64,000 nt of DNA. Source: Pseudomonadota bacterium (GTDB lineage: Bacteria > Pseudomonadota > Gammaproteobacteria > Steroidobacterales > Steroidobacteraceae). Where the stretch lies: positions 1 to 64,000 of the forward strand of contig JAJYUL010000007.1 of assembly GCA_021792555.1 (NCBI GenBank), given 5' to 3'. Made by a program: the position numbers and the translations under genes. Under the pieces are notes generated by a model. That model worked only from the letters and a program-made list of their open reading frames with translations. It was not told the DNA's origin and did not search any database. Shown here in pieces: positions 8,365-16,225 of the stretch (position 1 is the first letter of the stretch; every line of letters starts with the position of its first letter).

Positions 8365-8855
8365 GCCGCCCGCCCCCGCCGCCGCCGGCCGCCGTGCGCC
8401 TGCAGCGCCGCTGGCTCGAGCAGCACATCCCGCACCGCGGCCGCATGTGTCTGCTCGATGAGGTGCTCGGCTGGGACCTCACGCAGATCCGCTGCCGCGC
8501 CTCGAGCCACCGCCTGCCGGAGAACCCGCTGCGCCTGCTCGAGCGGCTGGGCACAGTGGCCGGCATCGAGTACGCCGGCCAGGCCATGGCCGCGCACGGG
8601 GCGCTGATAGCGGGGCTGCTCGGCAGAGCGGCGCGCACCGGCTACCTCGCGAGCGTGCGCAACCTGCAGCTTGCGGTCACCCGGCTCGATGATCTTGCGG
8701 GCGACCTCGAGATCCGCGCGCAGCGGCTCGCGGGGGACGCCGACAGCGCGCTCTATGAGTTCACGCTCGAGTGCGCTGAGCGCGAGCTGCTCAGCGGCCG
8801 CGCCGGCATCGTGTTCGGCGCGCTCGATCGCGCGCACGCCGGGGGGAGCGCATGA
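8355..8855 (+). CDS. 3-hydroxyacyl-ACP dehydratase (ApeP-like hot-dog)
   Basis: A 166-residue hot-dog dehydratase. The motif QHIPHRGRMCLLDEVLGWD near residues 27-45 matches the FabA/ApeP-type entry region; HRGRMxLLD is characteristic of this subgroup. It is expected to pair with the smaller dehydratase at the start of the cluster to form the conjugated double bonds. The stop overlaps the ketoreductase start (ATGA). Confidence is high for fold and pathway, moderate for which intermediate it handles. Confidence 0.8.
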   Translation: MSLSRPPPPPPAAVRLQRRWLEQHIPHRGRMCLLDEVLGWDLTQIRCRASSHRLPENPLRLLERLGTVAGIEYAGQAMAAHGALIAGLLGRAARTGYLASVRNLQLAVTRLDDLAGDLEIRAQRLAGDADSALYEFTLECAERELLSGRAGIVFGALDRAHAGGSA

Positions 8856-9574
8856 GCACGCCGAAACGGGCCCTCGTCACCGGGGGCAGCGGCGGCATCG
8901 GCGCGGCGATCTGCCGGCGCCTGGCGCGGGCCGGACACCACGTGTATGTCCATGCCCGGCGCACCATCGCGGCGGCCGATGCGCTCGTCGAGCAGATCCA
9001 CGCGCAGGGCGGAAGCGCGCAGACGGTCCAGTTCGACGTCACCGATCCCCAGGGCGCCCGCGAGGCGCTCGGCGTCCTGCCCGGACCGATTCAGATCCTG
9101 GTCAACAACGCCGGCGTGCACGACGATGCGGTGCTGCCCGGCATGCGTCCCGATCAGTGGCACCGCGTCATCGATGTGTCGCTCAACGGCTTCTTCAACG
9201 TCACGCAGCCGCTGCTGCTGCCGATGATCCGCACCCGCTGGGGCCGCATCATCAACATCTCCTCGGTCGCCGCCCTGATCGGCAACCGCGGTCAGGTGAA
9301 CTACGCCGCCGCCAAGGGCGCGTTGAATTCCGCGACCAAGGCGCTCGCGCTCGAACTCGCCACCCGCGGCGTCACCGTCAACGCGGTCGCCCCGGGAATC
9401 ATCGCCACACCCATGAGCGAGGAGGTGTTCGGCGAAGCGGACATCAAGCGCCTGGTGCCGATGGGACGCTCGGGCATCCCCGAGGAAGTGGCCAACGTCG
9501 TGGCCTTTCTGGCTTCGGACGAAGCGTCCTACATGACCGCGCAGATCCTGTCGGTCGACGGAGGAATGACCTGA
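8852..9574 (+). CDS. 3-oxoacyl-ACP reductase (FabG-like SDR)
   Basis: A 240-residue classical short-chain dehydrogenase. It shows the NADP(H)-binding TGGSGGIGAAI (about residues 10-20), NNAG near 86, and the Ser-Tyr-Lys catalytic set in NISSVAALIGNRGQVNYAAAKG. The C-terminal end ILSVDGGMT is typical of FabG. It should reduce the beta-keto group in each elongation round. It is the last gene of the run: about 220 bp of lower-GC non-coding sequence follow, and the second ketosynthase that often follows the reductase in such clusters is absent. Confidence 0.9.
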   Translation: MSTPKRALVTGGSGGIGAAICRRLARAGHHVYVHARRTIAAADALVEQIHAQGGSAQTVQFDVTDPQGAREALGVLPGPIQILVNNAGVHDDAVLPGMRPDQWHRVIDVSLNGFFNVTQPLLLPMIRTRWGRIINISSVAALIGNRGQVNYAAAKGALNSATKALALELATRGVTVNAVAPGIIATPMSEEVFGEADIKRLVPMGRSGIPEEVANVVAFLASDEASYMTAQILSVDGGMT

Positions 9575-9798
9575 CCCGGATCATCCCGCGCAGCCCAAAA
9601 GAGGCACCCGTTCATGGAAGACGTAGCGCCGCACGTCCGCACTAGACGTCGCAATAATAGGATTCCTGAACATCCGCCACGCACGTCTATTCAGACGCCC
9701 GCAAAATAACTTTGCGATCCAACTCCCTCGGGAAATTCTTCTCTTTCAGTATTGACACACAGCCCTCGCCAGCGCTATCAATCGGTCACGGAGCGGCC

Positions 9799-10392
9799 AT
9801 GGCAGCGGTACTCGACATGACAGACTCGATCGAATCCAGAGTTGTCCGGCTGGAGTCGGATGTTGCATCCATCCGCTCGGATGTTTCGGACATCAAGATT
9901 GACCTGCGCGAGATACGCGGAGAACTCTCAGGCCTGCGCACGCACGTGCATGGCGAATTCCAGTCGGTCAGAGCAGAGATTTCCAGCCTGAACACCCGGA
10001 TGCACGAGGAGTTCAAAGCTGTTCGCACCGAGATGCACCAGGAGTTCCAAGCCGTCCGCGCCGAGATGCACCAGGAGTTCCAAGCCGTGCGCGCCGAGAT
10101 GCACCAGGAGTTCAAAGCCGTCCGCGCCGAGATGCAGCAGGAGTTCAAAGCCGTCCGCGCCGAGATGCAGCAGGAGTTCAAAGCCGGCCGCACCGAGATG
10201 CACCAGGAGTTCAAAGCCGGCCGCACCGAGATGCAGCAGGACCTCAAGGCTCTTCATGCCCTCACGCGCGAAGACATTGCCGATCTGCGTCGAAGCATCA
10301 TGCGGGGCGCCTGGGCGTTCGCAAGCCTATTCGTCACGCTTCTCGCGGCAATGCTGGGCATGATGGCGCACGGCTTTGGCTGGCTTCACTGA
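9799..10392 (+). CDS. Membrane-anchored coiled-coil protein built of 11-residue repeats
   Basis: Unrecognised function. ATG 9799 has GGAG six bases upstream and is preferred over a TTG further left. The 197-residue protein has a heptad-like N-terminal half (ESRVVRLESDVASIRSDVSD), eight near-identical 11-residue units of the type MHQEFKAVRAE (residues about 68-155), and one C-terminal membrane span (WAFASLFVTLLAAMLGMMAHG) ending four residues before the stop. An 11-residue period predicts a right-handed or straight coiled-coil stalk. The tail-anchor layout places the stalk in the cytoplasm or periplasm. Local GC is lower than in the flanks and no operon partner is evident. Similar coiled-coil proteins are often highly variable in repeat number. 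Confidence 0.75.
   Translation: MAAVLDMTDSIESRVVRLESDVASIRSDVSDIKIDLREIRGELSGLRTHVHGEFQSVRAEISSLNTRMHEEFKAVRTEMHQEFQAVRAEMHQEFQAVRAEMHQEFKAVRAEMQQEFKAVRAEMQQEFKAGRTEMHQEFKAGRTEMQQDLKALHALTREDIADLRRSIMRGAWAFASLFVTLLAAMLGMMAHGFGWLH
10000..10263 (+). repeat. Eight tandem 33-bp units inside the coiled-coil gene
   Basis: Eight consecutive 33-base units begin at 10000, 10033, 10066, 10099, 10132, 10165, 10198 and 10231. Each starts with ATGCA and encodes an 11-residue unit. Copies 2 to 7 differ by only a few bases (His/Gln at unit position 2, Gln/Lys at 6, Val/Gly at 8); the first and last are more diverged. There are no spacers, so it is a coding repeat and not a CRISPR array. Confidence 0.95.
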
Positions 10393-10785
10393 ATGACCTC
10401 GCACACCGCTCAACGCGTGGGCGGCGCATGACCGACCGCCCGAGGCGTCGACTCACTGCGCTTCAGTCAGGATGACACGCCGTGCAGGGGACACTGCGCG
10501 CCCTGCAATGACGCGATGGCGCGTTGCACCGCACCGAAGGCCAGCCGATTCGATGTCTCCGTGAGCGCAGTTCTGAATTGCCGCTCATCACGGACCGCGT
10601 CGAATTCCGAGTCCTGCCCCCGCGCCCCTCAAAGAGTGTGACGTCCGCTGCCTCGGGCGCTCATGCGGCTCCGTCAGGGCACCCCGCCCCGCTTCGGATC
10701 AGCCGCGCGGGGACAGCCGGAGCGATCGCCCCGGTCACTCCCGGGCGCACCGGCAGATGCCGCGCCAAGTCGCTACACTCGGCGC
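10393..10785. other. Intergenic stretch without a convincing gene
   Basis: About 390 bases. No frame has recognisable protein character. It holds a 7-bp inverted repeat TGCAGGG/CCCTGCA (10483-10489 and 10501-10507, 11-base loop) with no T-run, which could be a weak transcription end for the coiled-coil gene. A short palindrome CGGCA-GA-TGCCG (10751-10762) lies just upstream of the TauE -10 box. Confidence 0.6.
10774..10779 (+). promoter_or_regulatory. -10-like box TACACT for the TauE/SafE gene
   Basis: TACACT stands six bases before ATG 10786, the spacing expected for a leaderless transcript. No Shine-Dalgarno sequence fits in the remaining space. The -35 region is not consensus. Confidence 0.4.
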
Positions 10786-11595
10786 ATGCTCTTCTCCCTC
10801 CTCGTGCTCCTCGCGGCAGGCGTCTCAGCCGGATTCCTGAGCGGCCTGCTCGGCATCGGCGGCGGTCTGCTGGTGGTGGCGGCCCTGAGTGTCGCCCTGC
10901 CGGCGCTCGGCATCCCGGCCGTGGAGGTGATTCACGTGTCCGTGGCCACGGCGATGGCCGCAAACGTACTGACCCTGGCGTCCTCCTCTGCGGCGCACGT
11001 GCGCCGGGGCAGCGTGGCCTGGCCGACCTGGCGGTGGCTGGCGCCGGGCATGATGGTGGGCGGCTTTGCCGGCGCGCACCTCGCGCAGTTCCTCTCGGCG
11101 CACACGCTCCGTTGGGTGATCGCAACGTTCTGCGCGCTGATGGCCTGGCGGATGGCCCGCCGCACCCGCGGCGCGCAAGACCCGAACAAAGCGGAGCACC
11201 TGCCCCAGTCGCCCTGGCTGCTGCCGGCCGGCGCGGGGATCGGTGCGCTCTCGGCGGTGGTCGGCATCGGCGGCGGATCGATGACCGTGCCGCTGCTGGT
11301 CGCACTCGGCGTGCGGCCCGTCAAAGCCGTGAGCACGAGCGCGGTGTGCGGATTGGCGATCGCGATCTCGAGCGCGCTGAGCTATGCGCTCTCGGTGCAT
11401 GCCCCGCCGCAGGCGCTGCCTCGAGGTTCGGTGGGTTATCTCTACCTGCCCGCGGCGGCGGTTGCGGCCGCCGGATCGATGTCGCTCGCGCCCGTGGGCG
11501 CCCGCCTCGCGCACCGCCTCTCGGGCGAGGCGCTGAAGCGGGTGTTTGCGCTGTTTCTGCTGGTGGTCGGCGCGCTGATCGCGGCCGGCCGCTAG
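10786..11595 (+). CDS. TauE/SafE-family membrane transporter
   Basis: A 269-residue polytopic membrane protein of the sulfite/organosulfonate exporter family. The duplicated signatures are visible: SGLLGIGGGLLVV near residue 20 and VVGIGGGSMTVPLLVALG near residue 165, each starting a repeat of three or four spans. The conserved loop VKAVSTSAVCG follows the second repeat. Proposed substrates for the family are sulfite, sulfoacetate or other small anions; nothing nearby fixes the substrate. ATG 10786 is chosen because it begins directly with the first span; longer upstream readings give no signal-like sequence. Confidence 0.85.
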   Translation: MLFSLLVLLAAGVSAGFLSGLLGIGGGLLVVAALSVALPALGIPAVEVIHVSVATAMAANVLTLASSSAAHVRRGSVAWPTWRWLAPGMMVGGFAGAHLAQFLSAHTLRWVIATFCALMAWRMARRTRGAQDPNKAEHLPQSPWLLPAGAGIGALSAVVGIGGGSMTVPLLVALGVRPVKAVSTSAVCGLAIAISSALSYALSVHAPPQALPRGSVGYLYLPAAAVAAAGSMSLAPVGARLAHRLSGEALKRVFALFLLVVGALIAAGR

Positions 11596-11601
11596 CGCGG
11601 C

Positions 11602-12234
11602 TCAGGCCGCAGTCGCATCCGCGCCGTCGAAGAACTCGACTTCCCCGGTCTCGAGGGAGTATTCCGCGCCCACCACGGCGAGTCCGTCGCTTTGAATGAG
11701 CCGCTCGAGAACATCCGAGCCGTAGCGCAGGTGGCTCACCGACACGCCGACGTTGGCACGCACGGCCTGGCGCACCAGCGCATCCTCATCGTGGCGCAGC
11801 TCGGTGCTGAGCAGACCCTCGATCGACGGGCGCACCCGATCGACGATGGAGCGGATGTTGGGCGACTGGTTCTCGGCGGGGCGGCGCAGCTGCTCGAGCG
11901 TCGCCTGAATCGCCCCGCAGCGCGAGTGCCCGAGCACCACCACGAGCCGCGTGCCGAACTGCTCGGCGGCGAACTCGACGCTGCCGATCAGGGACGGCGC
12001 CACGATGTTGCCCGCCACGCGGATGACGAACAGCTCGCCAAGACCCTGATCGAACACGATCTCCGCCGGCACACGCGAGTCCGAGCAGCCGAGGATGATG
12101 GCGAAGGGCTTCTGCTCCTGGGTGAGCCGGATGCAGGGCGAGCCGCCGAGCGGGGCTTCGTGATTGCGCAGCCGCTCGACGAACCGGCGGTTGCCCTCTT
12201 TCAGGCGCTGCAGCGCCTCTGCGGCGGTGGTCAT
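11602..12234 (-). CDS. Beta-class carbonic anhydrase
   Basis: A 210-residue enzyme interconverting CO2 and bicarbonate in the cytoplasm. The zinc ligands and dyad are in place: LGCSDSRVP (Cys-Asp-x-Arg) near residue 49 and LGHSRCGAI (His-x-x-Cys) near residue 104. The QEQKPFAIILGCSDSR and FVIRVAGNIV blocks are typical of the beta class. ATG 12234 (MTTAAEALQRL) is preferred to a GTG further upstream because a TACACT -10 box lies nine bases before it. It is convergent with the TauE gene, six bases apart, so the two share one short end region. Confidence 0.92.
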   Translation of the reverse strand: MTTAAEALQRLKEGNRRFVERLRNHEAPLGGSPCIRLTQEQKPFAIILGCSDSRVPAEIVFDQGLGELFVIRVAGNIVAPSLIGSVEFAAEQFGTRLVVVLGHSRCGAIQATLEQLRRPAENQSPNIRSIVDRVRPSIEGLLSTELRHDEDALVRQAVRANVGVSVSHLRYGSDVLERLIQSDGLAVVGAEYSLETGEVEFFDGADATAA

Positions 12235-12243
12235 GGTCGGGAA

Positions 12244-12249
12244 AGTGTA
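12244..12249 (-). promoter_or_regulatory. -10-like box TACACT for carbonic anhydrase
   Basis: On the minus strand TACACT lies nine bases upstream of ATG 12234. A transcript from it would carry only a few leader bases, and no ribosome-binding sequence is present. Confidence 0.35.
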
Positions 12250-12438
12250 GCGGCCGGGACGGGGGGGCACAATGCAAGCGCCCCGGTGTGCTCGGGCAGC
12301 GGGAGTGCCGCGCCCTGCCCGCCCCGAGAGCCCTCACCGCCGCCCCCCGCGGCAGGCCACGCGCCGCGAGCGAAGCGGCGCACGACCTGCCCTGTTAGGA
12401 CGCCGGAAAACACGTGTCAGAGCGGCGAGCCGCCTGGG

Positions 12439-12444
12439 TACAAT
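12439..12444 (+). promoter_or_regulatory. -10-like box TACAAT inside a short palindrome
   Basis: TACAAT is embedded in GGGTA-CAA-TACCC (12436-12448), so a regulator bound there would cover the -10 box. The gene start (GTG 12473) lies 28 bases downstream with GGAG between, an ordinary leader. Confidence 0.35.
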
Positions 12445-12472
12445 ACCCGTCCCTCTCCGGTGGAGCGTGCCT

Positions 12473-12688
12473 GTGAAAGCCTCCCTCATCGTCGCTCTGG
12501 TCCTGATCGCAGGCGGAGTCTTCCTGATCGTGCGTCCGCCGCATTACGCCTCCCAGCAGAACGTGTTCAAGTTCGGCGGCATCGAAGCCACCGTGCGCCG
12601 CGAGCATCGCCTGCCCGGGTGGGTCGGCGGCACGGTGCTCGGCCTCGGGCTCGGGGTGCTGGCGCTGGGACTTGTGAAAAAACGCTAA
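12473..12688 (+). CDS. Small inner-membrane protein with two spans, unknown function
   Basis: A 71-residue protein. A first span (LIVALVLIAGGVFLIV) begins at residue 5; a short loop with FKFGGIEATVRREHRLPGW and a second span (GGTVLGLGLGVLALGLV) follow, and it ends in KKR. Both ends are positively charged, suggesting both termini face the cytoplasm. GTG 12473 is used because GGAG lies about 8-12 bases upstream and the hydrophobic segment starts at once. The hydrolase gene follows after 34 bases with its own ribosome-binding site. I do not recognise a characterised family; DUF3185-type proteins have a similar plan. Confidence 0.65.
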   Translation: MKASLIVALVLIAGGVFLIVRPPHYASQQNVFKFGGIEATVRREHRLPGWVGGTVLGLGLGVLALGLVKKR

Positions 12689-12722
12689 TATTCCCCTTCG
12701 GCCTCACTTCAAGGAGAACGCC

Positions 12723-13439
12723 ATGGCGATTCGCGAACAACTGATCGAATACCGCGACGGCTCGACCGTGCTGGAAGGGTTTTTCTGTCACGACGAGGCC
12801 CGCCCGGGACCGAAGCCGGCGGTGCTGATCAGCCACGCCTGGAACGGCCGCGACGAGTTCGTCGAGCGCAAGGCTCGCCGGCTGGCCTCGCACGGCTATG
12901 CGGCGTTCGCGCTCGACATGTACGGCAAGGGCAAGCGCGGCGAGACCACCGAGCAGTGCCAGGCGCTCATGAGCCCGCTGGTGCAGGACCGCAAGCTGCT
13001 CGCGCGGCGCATCAGCGCGGGCCTCGAGGCCCTGCGCGCGCAGCCGCAGGTCGACGCGCGGCGCGTGGCGGCGATGGGTTTTTGCTTCGGCGGCCTGTGC
13101 GTGCTCGATCTGGCCCGCAGCGGCGCGGACGTGCGCGGCGTGGTCAGCTTCCACGGCCTGCTCAAGCCGAGCGGCCTGCCGGCCGCCGCGGTGCGCGCCA
13201 AGGTGCTCATCCTGCACGGCTACGACGATCCGATGGCCCCGCCCGAGGACGTGCTCGCGGTCGCCAAGGAGTTCACCGCCGGCGGGGCGGACTGGCAGCT
13301 GCACGCCTTCGGCAACACGCTGCACGCCTTCACCAACCCGCAGGCCAACGATCGCGCCCACGGCATGGCCTACGACGAGGCGGCCGACCGGCGCTCCTGG
13401 GAGGCGCTGATGCAGTTCCTGGAGGAAGTGCTGCGCTGA
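12723..13439 (+). CDS. Dienelactone-hydrolase-family alpha/beta hydrolase
   Basis: A 238-residue cytoplasmic alpha/beta hydrolase. GFCFGGLCVLDLA near residue 118 carries the cysteine nucleophile elbow of dienelactone hydrolases; Asp in HGYDDPMAP near 169 and His in FGNTLHAFTNP near 199 complete the triad. A strong ribosome-binding site AAGGAGA precedes ATG 12723. Genes of this family are widespread outside aromatic degradation, and no catechol-pathway gene is nearby, so the natural substrate is unknown. Confidence 0.85.
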   Translation: MAIREQLIEYRDGSTVLEGFFCHDEARPGPKPAVLISHAWNGRDEFVERKARRLASHGYAAFALDMYGKGKRGETTEQCQALMSPLVQDRKLLARRISAGLEALRAQPQVDARRVAAMGFCFGGLCVLDLARSGADVRGVVSFHGLLKPSGLPAAAVRAKVLILHGYDDPMAPPEDVLAVAKEFTAGGADWQLHAFGNTLHAFTNPQANDRAHGMAYDEAADRRSWEALMQFLEEVLR

Positions 13440-13446
13440 GGGCGGC

Positions 13447-13710
13447 TCAGTCGGACTGCCGGCGCCGCACGGCGCCGGCGGTCACCTCGATGGTCACGCT
13501 GTCGGATTCGGGGTCGTAGAGGATGCGCGCCTCGCCGCGGCGCAGCTGCGCGAGCACCTGGGTGCGCTTTTGCTCGAGGGTGTACTCGCGCTCGCCGTAA
13601 TCGGTGCCCTCGCGCAGCACGAACGAGTCGATCACGCCCTGCAGCGCCTCGGCCGAGAGCGCCTCGTAGGGGACTTCCACCGGCTCGAGCGGCCCGTCGG
13701 TCTCGCTCAT
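13447..13710 (-). CDS. yheU: YheU/UPF0270-family protein
   Basis: An 87-residue cytoplasmic protein. The block [18 protein letters not shown] followed by [12 protein letters not shown] is nearly the signature of E. coli YheU ([21 protein letters not shown]). This copy has about ten extra residues before it. Function is unknown in the family. ATG 13710 is taken because it starts immediately before the conserved domain; a longer GTG-started reading gives only low-complexity residues. It is convergent with the hydrolase gene, seven bases apart. Confidence 0.85.
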   Translation of the reverse strand: [87 protein letters not shown]

Positions 13711-13816
13711 GGCCGGCCCATACGCACGCCGCCGCGGGCCCGATCGGATCCGCGGCGGCCGGCGCTCAGGAGCGGGATGCACCGCGGCCCGCCGCACGGC
13801 GCGCCGCGGCCGGGAC

Positions 13817-14572
13817 TCAACGCTGCTGCAGCTTCGCCAGCAGGCGCAGCATCTCGACGTACATCCACACCAGGGTCACCATCAGTCCGAACGCGCCGTA
13901 CCACTCCATGTACTGCGGCGCACCGGCCGCCGCGCCCCGCTCGATCATGTCGAAGTCGAGCGTGAGCATGAAGGCGGCCACGCCGATGACGAACACCGAG
14001 AAGGCGATGCCGAGCGGACCGCCCGAGTTGATGAACGGCACGACGACGTGGAAGAACGAGAGAATCCACGCGCCCACGTACAGCAGCACGATGCCGAACA
14101 TCGCGCCCATGACCACCGCGCGCAGCCGGTCGGTCACGCGGATCACCCGCGTCCGGTACAGCACCAGCATCACGAACGACACGGCGAACGTGCCGCCGAT
14201 CGCCTCGATGGCGATCCCGGGGTAGCGCGCCTCGAACATCGCGGAAATGGCCCCGAGCACCACCCCCTCGAGCGCCGCGTAGGGCACCGCCAGGTACGGC
14301 GCTGTGGTGGGCTTGAAGCTGATGATCAGAGCGAGGATGAACCCGCCGATGGCGCCAAGCGTCACCAGACCGCCCACCGCCTGGATATTGCCCGCGCTCG
14401 CCTGCGACCACGGCCACAGCGCGCAGACCATCATGACCACGAGCAGCAGGAACGACTTGTTCACCGTGCCGGCCACGGTCATCGGCTGCTCGCCGAACCC
14501 CACGCGCGGCACGCGTGTAAAGGTGCTGTCGTTCAAGCCGGGATTGCCGGACCGCCTAAACTGAAACGCCAT
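13817..14572 (-). CDS. Bax inhibitor-1/YccA-family membrane protein
   Basis: A 251-residue protein with about seven hydrophobic spans starting near residue 35 (TVNKSFLLLVVMMVCALWPW). The family regions are visible as SFKPTTAPYLAVPYAALEG near residues 87-105 and the terminal WYGAFGLMVTLVWMYVEM. Bacterial members are inner-membrane proteins related to YbhL/YccA, implicated in calcium leak and in modulating FtsH. AGGAGG sits six bases before ATG 14572, which fixes the start. It is monocistronic by layout, with a hairpin between it and zwf upstream. Confidence 0.85.
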   Translation of the reverse strand: MAFQFRRSGNPGLNDSTFTRVPRVGFGEQPMTVAGTVNKSFLLLVVMMVCALWPWSQASAGNIQAVGGLVTLGAIGGFILALIISFKPTTAPYLAVPYAALEGVVLGAISAMFEARYPGIAIEAIGGTFAVSFVMLVLYRTRVIRVTDRLRAVVMGAMFGIVLLYVGAWILSFFHVVVPFINSGGPLGIAFSVFVIGVAAFMLTLDFDMIERGAAAGAPQYMEWYGAFGLMVTLVWMYVEMLRLLAKLQQR

Positions 14573-14650
14573 CTGATACCTCCTGGACGGATTCGACCGA
14601 TTCTACGCTATGGGGGTTCCCCAACGGAAAATCCACCCCCTTTGGGAGAG

Positions 14651-14668
14651 GGCCCCCGCACGGGGGCC
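14651..14668 (-). terminator. Hairpin after zwf (possible terminator)
   Basis: GGCCCCC and GGGGGCC form a 7-bp stem with a 4-base loop, nine bases past the zwf stop on the minus strand. The sequence after it on that strand is C/T-mixed and not a clean T-run, so intrinsic termination may be partial. Confidence 0.5.
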
Positions 14669-14676
14669 TTCATGCT

Positions 14677-16140
14677 CTAGCTTCCGGTACGGTTCGGATC
14701 GCGCCAGCCCCGCTCGAAGGGCAGCCGCCAGGCATGCGGGGCGATGAGCTGGTGCATGGAGTTCGGCCCCCAGGAGCCCGGGGCGTACAGGCGCACCGGC
14801 GGGGGGGTCTCGAGCAGCGGGGTCGACACTTCCCAGAGCCGCTCGATGCCCTCGGCCGTGGTGAACAGCGTGCGGTCCCCGCGCATCGCGTCCAGAATCA
14901 GCCGCTCGTAGGCCTCGAGCACCTCGCCCACCAGGCCCGTGTCGTGCATGGCGAACTGCAGGCTGAGCTTATCCAGGCGCATCCCGGGGCCCGGCCGCTT
15001 GCCGTAGAACGACAGCGACATCTTCGACACATCGGCCAGATCGAAGGTCAGATGGTCCGGCCCCTGCGCCCCGACGCCGGAGTCGAGCGGGAACATGCTC
15101 TTCGGCGGCTCGCGGAACGCGATGGAGATGATGCGCTTGCCCTCGGCGAGGCGCTTGCCGGTGCGCAGGTAGAACGGCACCCCCGCCCAGCGCCAGTTGT
15201 CGATCGTGCACTTCAGCGCAATGAAGGTCTCGGTGTCGGACTCGGGGCTGACGCCCTCCTCCTCGCGGTAGCCGTTGAACTGGCCGCGCACCACATCGGC
15301 GGGCCTGATCGGCAGCATGCTGCGAAAGACCTTGTTCTTCTCCTCGCTGATCGCATCGGGCTCGAGCGCCGTCGGCGGCTCCATGGCCACGAACGCCAGG
15401 ATCTGGAACAGGTGCGTCACCACCATGTCGCGGAACGCGCCGATCGAGTCGTAGAACATCGTGCGCTTCTCGAGGCCGAGCGTCTCGGGCACATCGATCT
15501 GCACGTGCTCGATGAAGTTGCGGTTCCAGATCGGCTCGAACAGCCCGTTGGCGAAGCGGAACGCGAGGATGTTCTGCGCCGGCTCCTTGCCGAGGAAGTG
15601 ATCGATGCGGAAGATCTGCTCCTCGTTGAACACCTCGTGCAGCTGCGCGTTGAGCGAGCGGGCGCTCGCCAGATCGGTGCCGAAGGGCTTCTCCATGATG
15701 ATGCGCGCGCGCTCGACGAGTCCGGCCTCTCCGAGCAGCCGCACGGTCGAGAGCGCCGCGCTCGGCGGCACGCTGAGGTAATGCAGGCGCTGGCAGTCGC
15801 CTGCAAAGCTGCGCTCGGCGCGCTCGACCGCCGCGGCGAGCCCCTTGGCGCCCGCCCCGAGCGGCACGTAGTCGATTCCGGGGGCGAACCCCGCCCACGC
15901 ATCCGGCTCGCCCTCGTGCGTGGAGAACTCCTCGACCGAGGCGCGGGCAATCTGCCGGAAGCCCTCCGCATCGAGGTCATCGAGGGACACCCCGATGATG
16001 CGGCAGCCGGGGATGAACCCCGCGGCGCTCAGATGAAACAGCCCCGGCAGGAGCTTGCGCCGGGCCAGATCACCCGTGGCGCCGAACAGAACGACAACTT
16101 GCGGGCGCCGCGGACCGACGCCAAGAGGTACTTTAGCCAC
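14677..16140 (-). CDS. zwf: Glucose-6-phosphate 1-dehydrogenase
   Basis: A 487-residue enzyme oxidising glucose-6-phosphate to 6-phosphogluconolactone and making NADPH, the first step of the oxidative pentose-phosphate and Entner-Doudoroff routes. Visible: [20 protein letters not shown] (coenzyme fold, residues about 16-35) and the active-site [13 protein letters not shown] near residue 180. The length is normal. The start is GTG 16140. A seven-codon reading frame beginning ATG 16156 overlaps this start out of frame. Unusually, pgl, edd and eda are not adjacent. Confidence 0.95.
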   Translation of the reverse strand: MAKVPLGVGPRRPQVVVLFGATGDLARRKLLPGLFHLSAAGFIPGCRIIGVSLDDLDAEGFRQIARASVEEFSTHEGEPDAWAGFAPGIDYVPLGAGAKGLAAAVERAERSFAGDCQRLHYLSVPPSAALSTVRLLGEAGLVERARIIMEKPFGTDLASARSLNAQLHEVFNEEQIFRIDHFLGKEPAQNILAFRFANGLFEPIWNRNFIEHVQIDVPETLGLEKRTMFYDSIGAFRDMVVTHLFQILAFVAMEPPTALEPDAISEEKNKVFRSMLPIRPADVVRGQFNGYREEEGVSPESDTETFIALKCTIDNWRWAGVPFYLRTGKRLAEGKRIISIAFREPPKSMFPLDSGVGAQGPDHLTFDLADVSKMSLSFYGKRPGPGMRLDKLSLQFAMHDTGLVGEVLEAYERLILDAMRGDRTLFTTAEGIERLWEVSTPLLETPPPVRLYAPGSWGPNSMHQLIAPHAWRLPFERGWRDPNRTGS

Positions 16141-16225
16141 CCTGCTGAACCTTCATGTCAATGATGTTTCGCGCCGAAGGATAGCGAGCGCGCGAGGCCG
16201 AATCCATCGAGCGCTTCGCAGCCGC

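Noticed and set aside
9712..9798. TTG 9712 as start of the coiled-coil protein
   Set aside because: No ribosome-binding site, AT-rich non-protein-like sequence, and a better ATG at 9799 with GGAG upstream.
9786..10247. Minus-strand frame with repeated Cys-Ile-Ser units
   Set aside because: It is the antisense reading of the 33-bp coding repeat; the plus strand has a ribosome-binding site, coiled-coil pattern and membrane anchor.
10000..10263. Regularly spaced repeat resembling a CRISPR array
   Set aside because: Units are contiguous with no spacers, the period is a multiple of three, and the reading frame is preserved.
13710..13797. Longer GTG-started version of YheU
   Set aside because: The extra residues are low-complexity and the conserved family begins shortly after ATG 13710.
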